From OMOG01 sp041485845 (GTDB taxonomy: Bacteria > Acidobacteriota > Terriglobia > Bryobacterales > Bryobacteraceae), in NCBI GenBank assembly GCA_041485845.1, contig JBGPKH010000622.1, positions 1-5,376 of the forward strand: DNA of 5,376 nucleotides. Direction: 5' to 3'. Made by a program: the position numbers and the translations under genes. Position 1 is the stretch's first letter. Each line of letters opens with the position of its first letter. This document shows positions 4,891-5,376 of the stretch, piece by piece. Under the pieces are notes generated by a model that saw only the letters and a list, made by a program, of their open reading frames with translations, did no database searches and had not been told where the DNA came from.

Positions 4891-5376
4891 CTACCGGACC
4901 GCGAGTACCCCCGAGGGCGCCTGCCGGAGCCCCTCGACGGGCGGAGGCGCTTCCACCTTCCACCGCTTCATCCACAGGAACAGCGTCAACAGGCCCCACA
5001 GATGGTAGCCGATATTGATGCGGCGTTCCATGTGGTCGCGGATCATGGTTTGAATGGCGCGCGCGTCGAAGACGCCACTGGCCTCGATGGCTTCGGCCGT
5101 GAGCGTGTCCATGAGCAGCGGACGCAGCGTGCCGCGGAACCAATCGTGCGTGGGAATGTCGAAGCCCGTCTTCTTGCGGTTCAACACCGATTCCGGAAGC
5201 TTCCCCCGCATCAGTTCTTTCAAAATAAACTTCTGCTTGAAACCGCGGATTTTGAGATTCTGCGGCAGGGAGGCGGCGAAGTCCACGATCCGGGGATCGA
5301 GAAACGGCGGGCGGACTTCGAGCGAGTGCGCCATGCTCATGCGGTCCGTCTTATAAAGGATATCGTCGGGCAGGTA
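4891..5376 (-). CDS. asnB: Asparagine synthetase (glutamine-hydrolysing) C-terminal part, partial
   Basis: The frame is open at the right edge; 161 C-terminal residues are seen, ending with TAG at 4891-4893. YLPDDILYKTDRMSMAHSLE followed by VRPPFLDPRIVDFAASLP is the strongly conserved region of the AsnB ATP-pyrophosphatase (synthetase) domain. Next come the KQKFILKELMRGKLPESVL helix and KKTGFDIPTHDWFRG. The family converts aspartate and glutamine to asparagine with ATP; relatives in cell-surface polysaccharide or peptide clusters amidate other substrates, and the missing N-terminus prevents a choice. The normal family length is about 600 residues, so about three quarters lie beyond the window. 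The last 30 residues (WMKRWKVEAPPPVEGL...) are a non-conserved tail. Part of this gene (5018-5167) and its 3' end are repeated at 3494-3757. Confidence 0.92.
   Translation of the reverse strand, partial: YLPDDILYKTDRMSMAHSLEVRPPFLDPRIVDFAASLPQNLKIRGFKQKFILKELMRGKLPESVLNRKKTGFDIPTHDWFRGTLRPLLMDTLTAEAIEASGVFDARAIQTMIRDHMERRINIGYHLWGLLTLFLWMKRWKVEAPPPVEGLRQAPSGVLAVR

Overview
GC-rich bacterial chromosome (roughly 60% or more by eye) that looks like Acidobacteriota, perhaps the Bryobacterales / Candidatus Solibacter group. This is inferred from the protein flavour: a Ser/Thr-kinase N-terminus of the GEGGMGAVYRATDT...LNREVAI type, NHL-propeller secreted proteins, a sialidase/VPS10-like C-terminal fragment, several enterochelin-esterase-like hydrolases, and 10-bp cgcagataaa repeats. 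No marker gene settles the taxonomy.

Layout. (1) 1-1168, minus: an overlapping gene pair made of a small esterase-like alpha/beta hydrolase (455-1168) and an ATP-grasp protein that runs off the left edge (1-458). They share an ATGA stop/start overlap. A putative near-leaderless promoter lies just upstream (1180-1209). (2) 1263-1894, minus: a complete MntA/HepT (minimal nucleotidyltransferase / HEPN) toxin-antitoxin pair with a GTGA overlap. (3) 1895-2527: about 630 bp without an intact gene. It holds a fragment resembling the C-terminus of a BNR/VPS10-type protein, joined to a 132-bp copy of the esterase 5' end that includes its -10 box. (4) 2528-3346, plus: an intact esterase-D family hydrolase with a TTG start and a hairpin/T-tract over its stop codon. 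(5) 3347-3871: a mosaic of dead sequence. It contains a decayed 10-bp-repeat hairpin, the 3' end of an asparagine synthetase gene, a 150-bp internal piece of that same gene in inverted orientation, and a Ser/Thr kinase N-terminus cut exactly before its invariant lysine. (6) 3921-4763, minus: a secreted NHL beta-propeller protein. (7) 4801-4874: a large hairpin with 30-nt arms, built of 10-bp repeats. (8) 4891-5376, minus: the C-terminal 161 codons of an asparagine synthetase (AsnB-like), open at the right edge.

The intact genes do not form one pathway. The esterase/ATP-grasp pair and the mntA-hepT pair are each likely co-transcribed. The clearest theme is genome rearrangement without any visible transposase: two separate parts of the window carry partial second copies of a neighbouring gene (esterase 5' end; asnB 3' end). 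The asnB copy forms a 150-bp inverted repeat, 98% identical, around the NHL gene. I see no convincing new defence or metabolic system. The best candidates for a second look are the esterase/ATP-grasp pair, the inverted asnB/kinase mosaic and the strand-asymmetric repeat hairpin.
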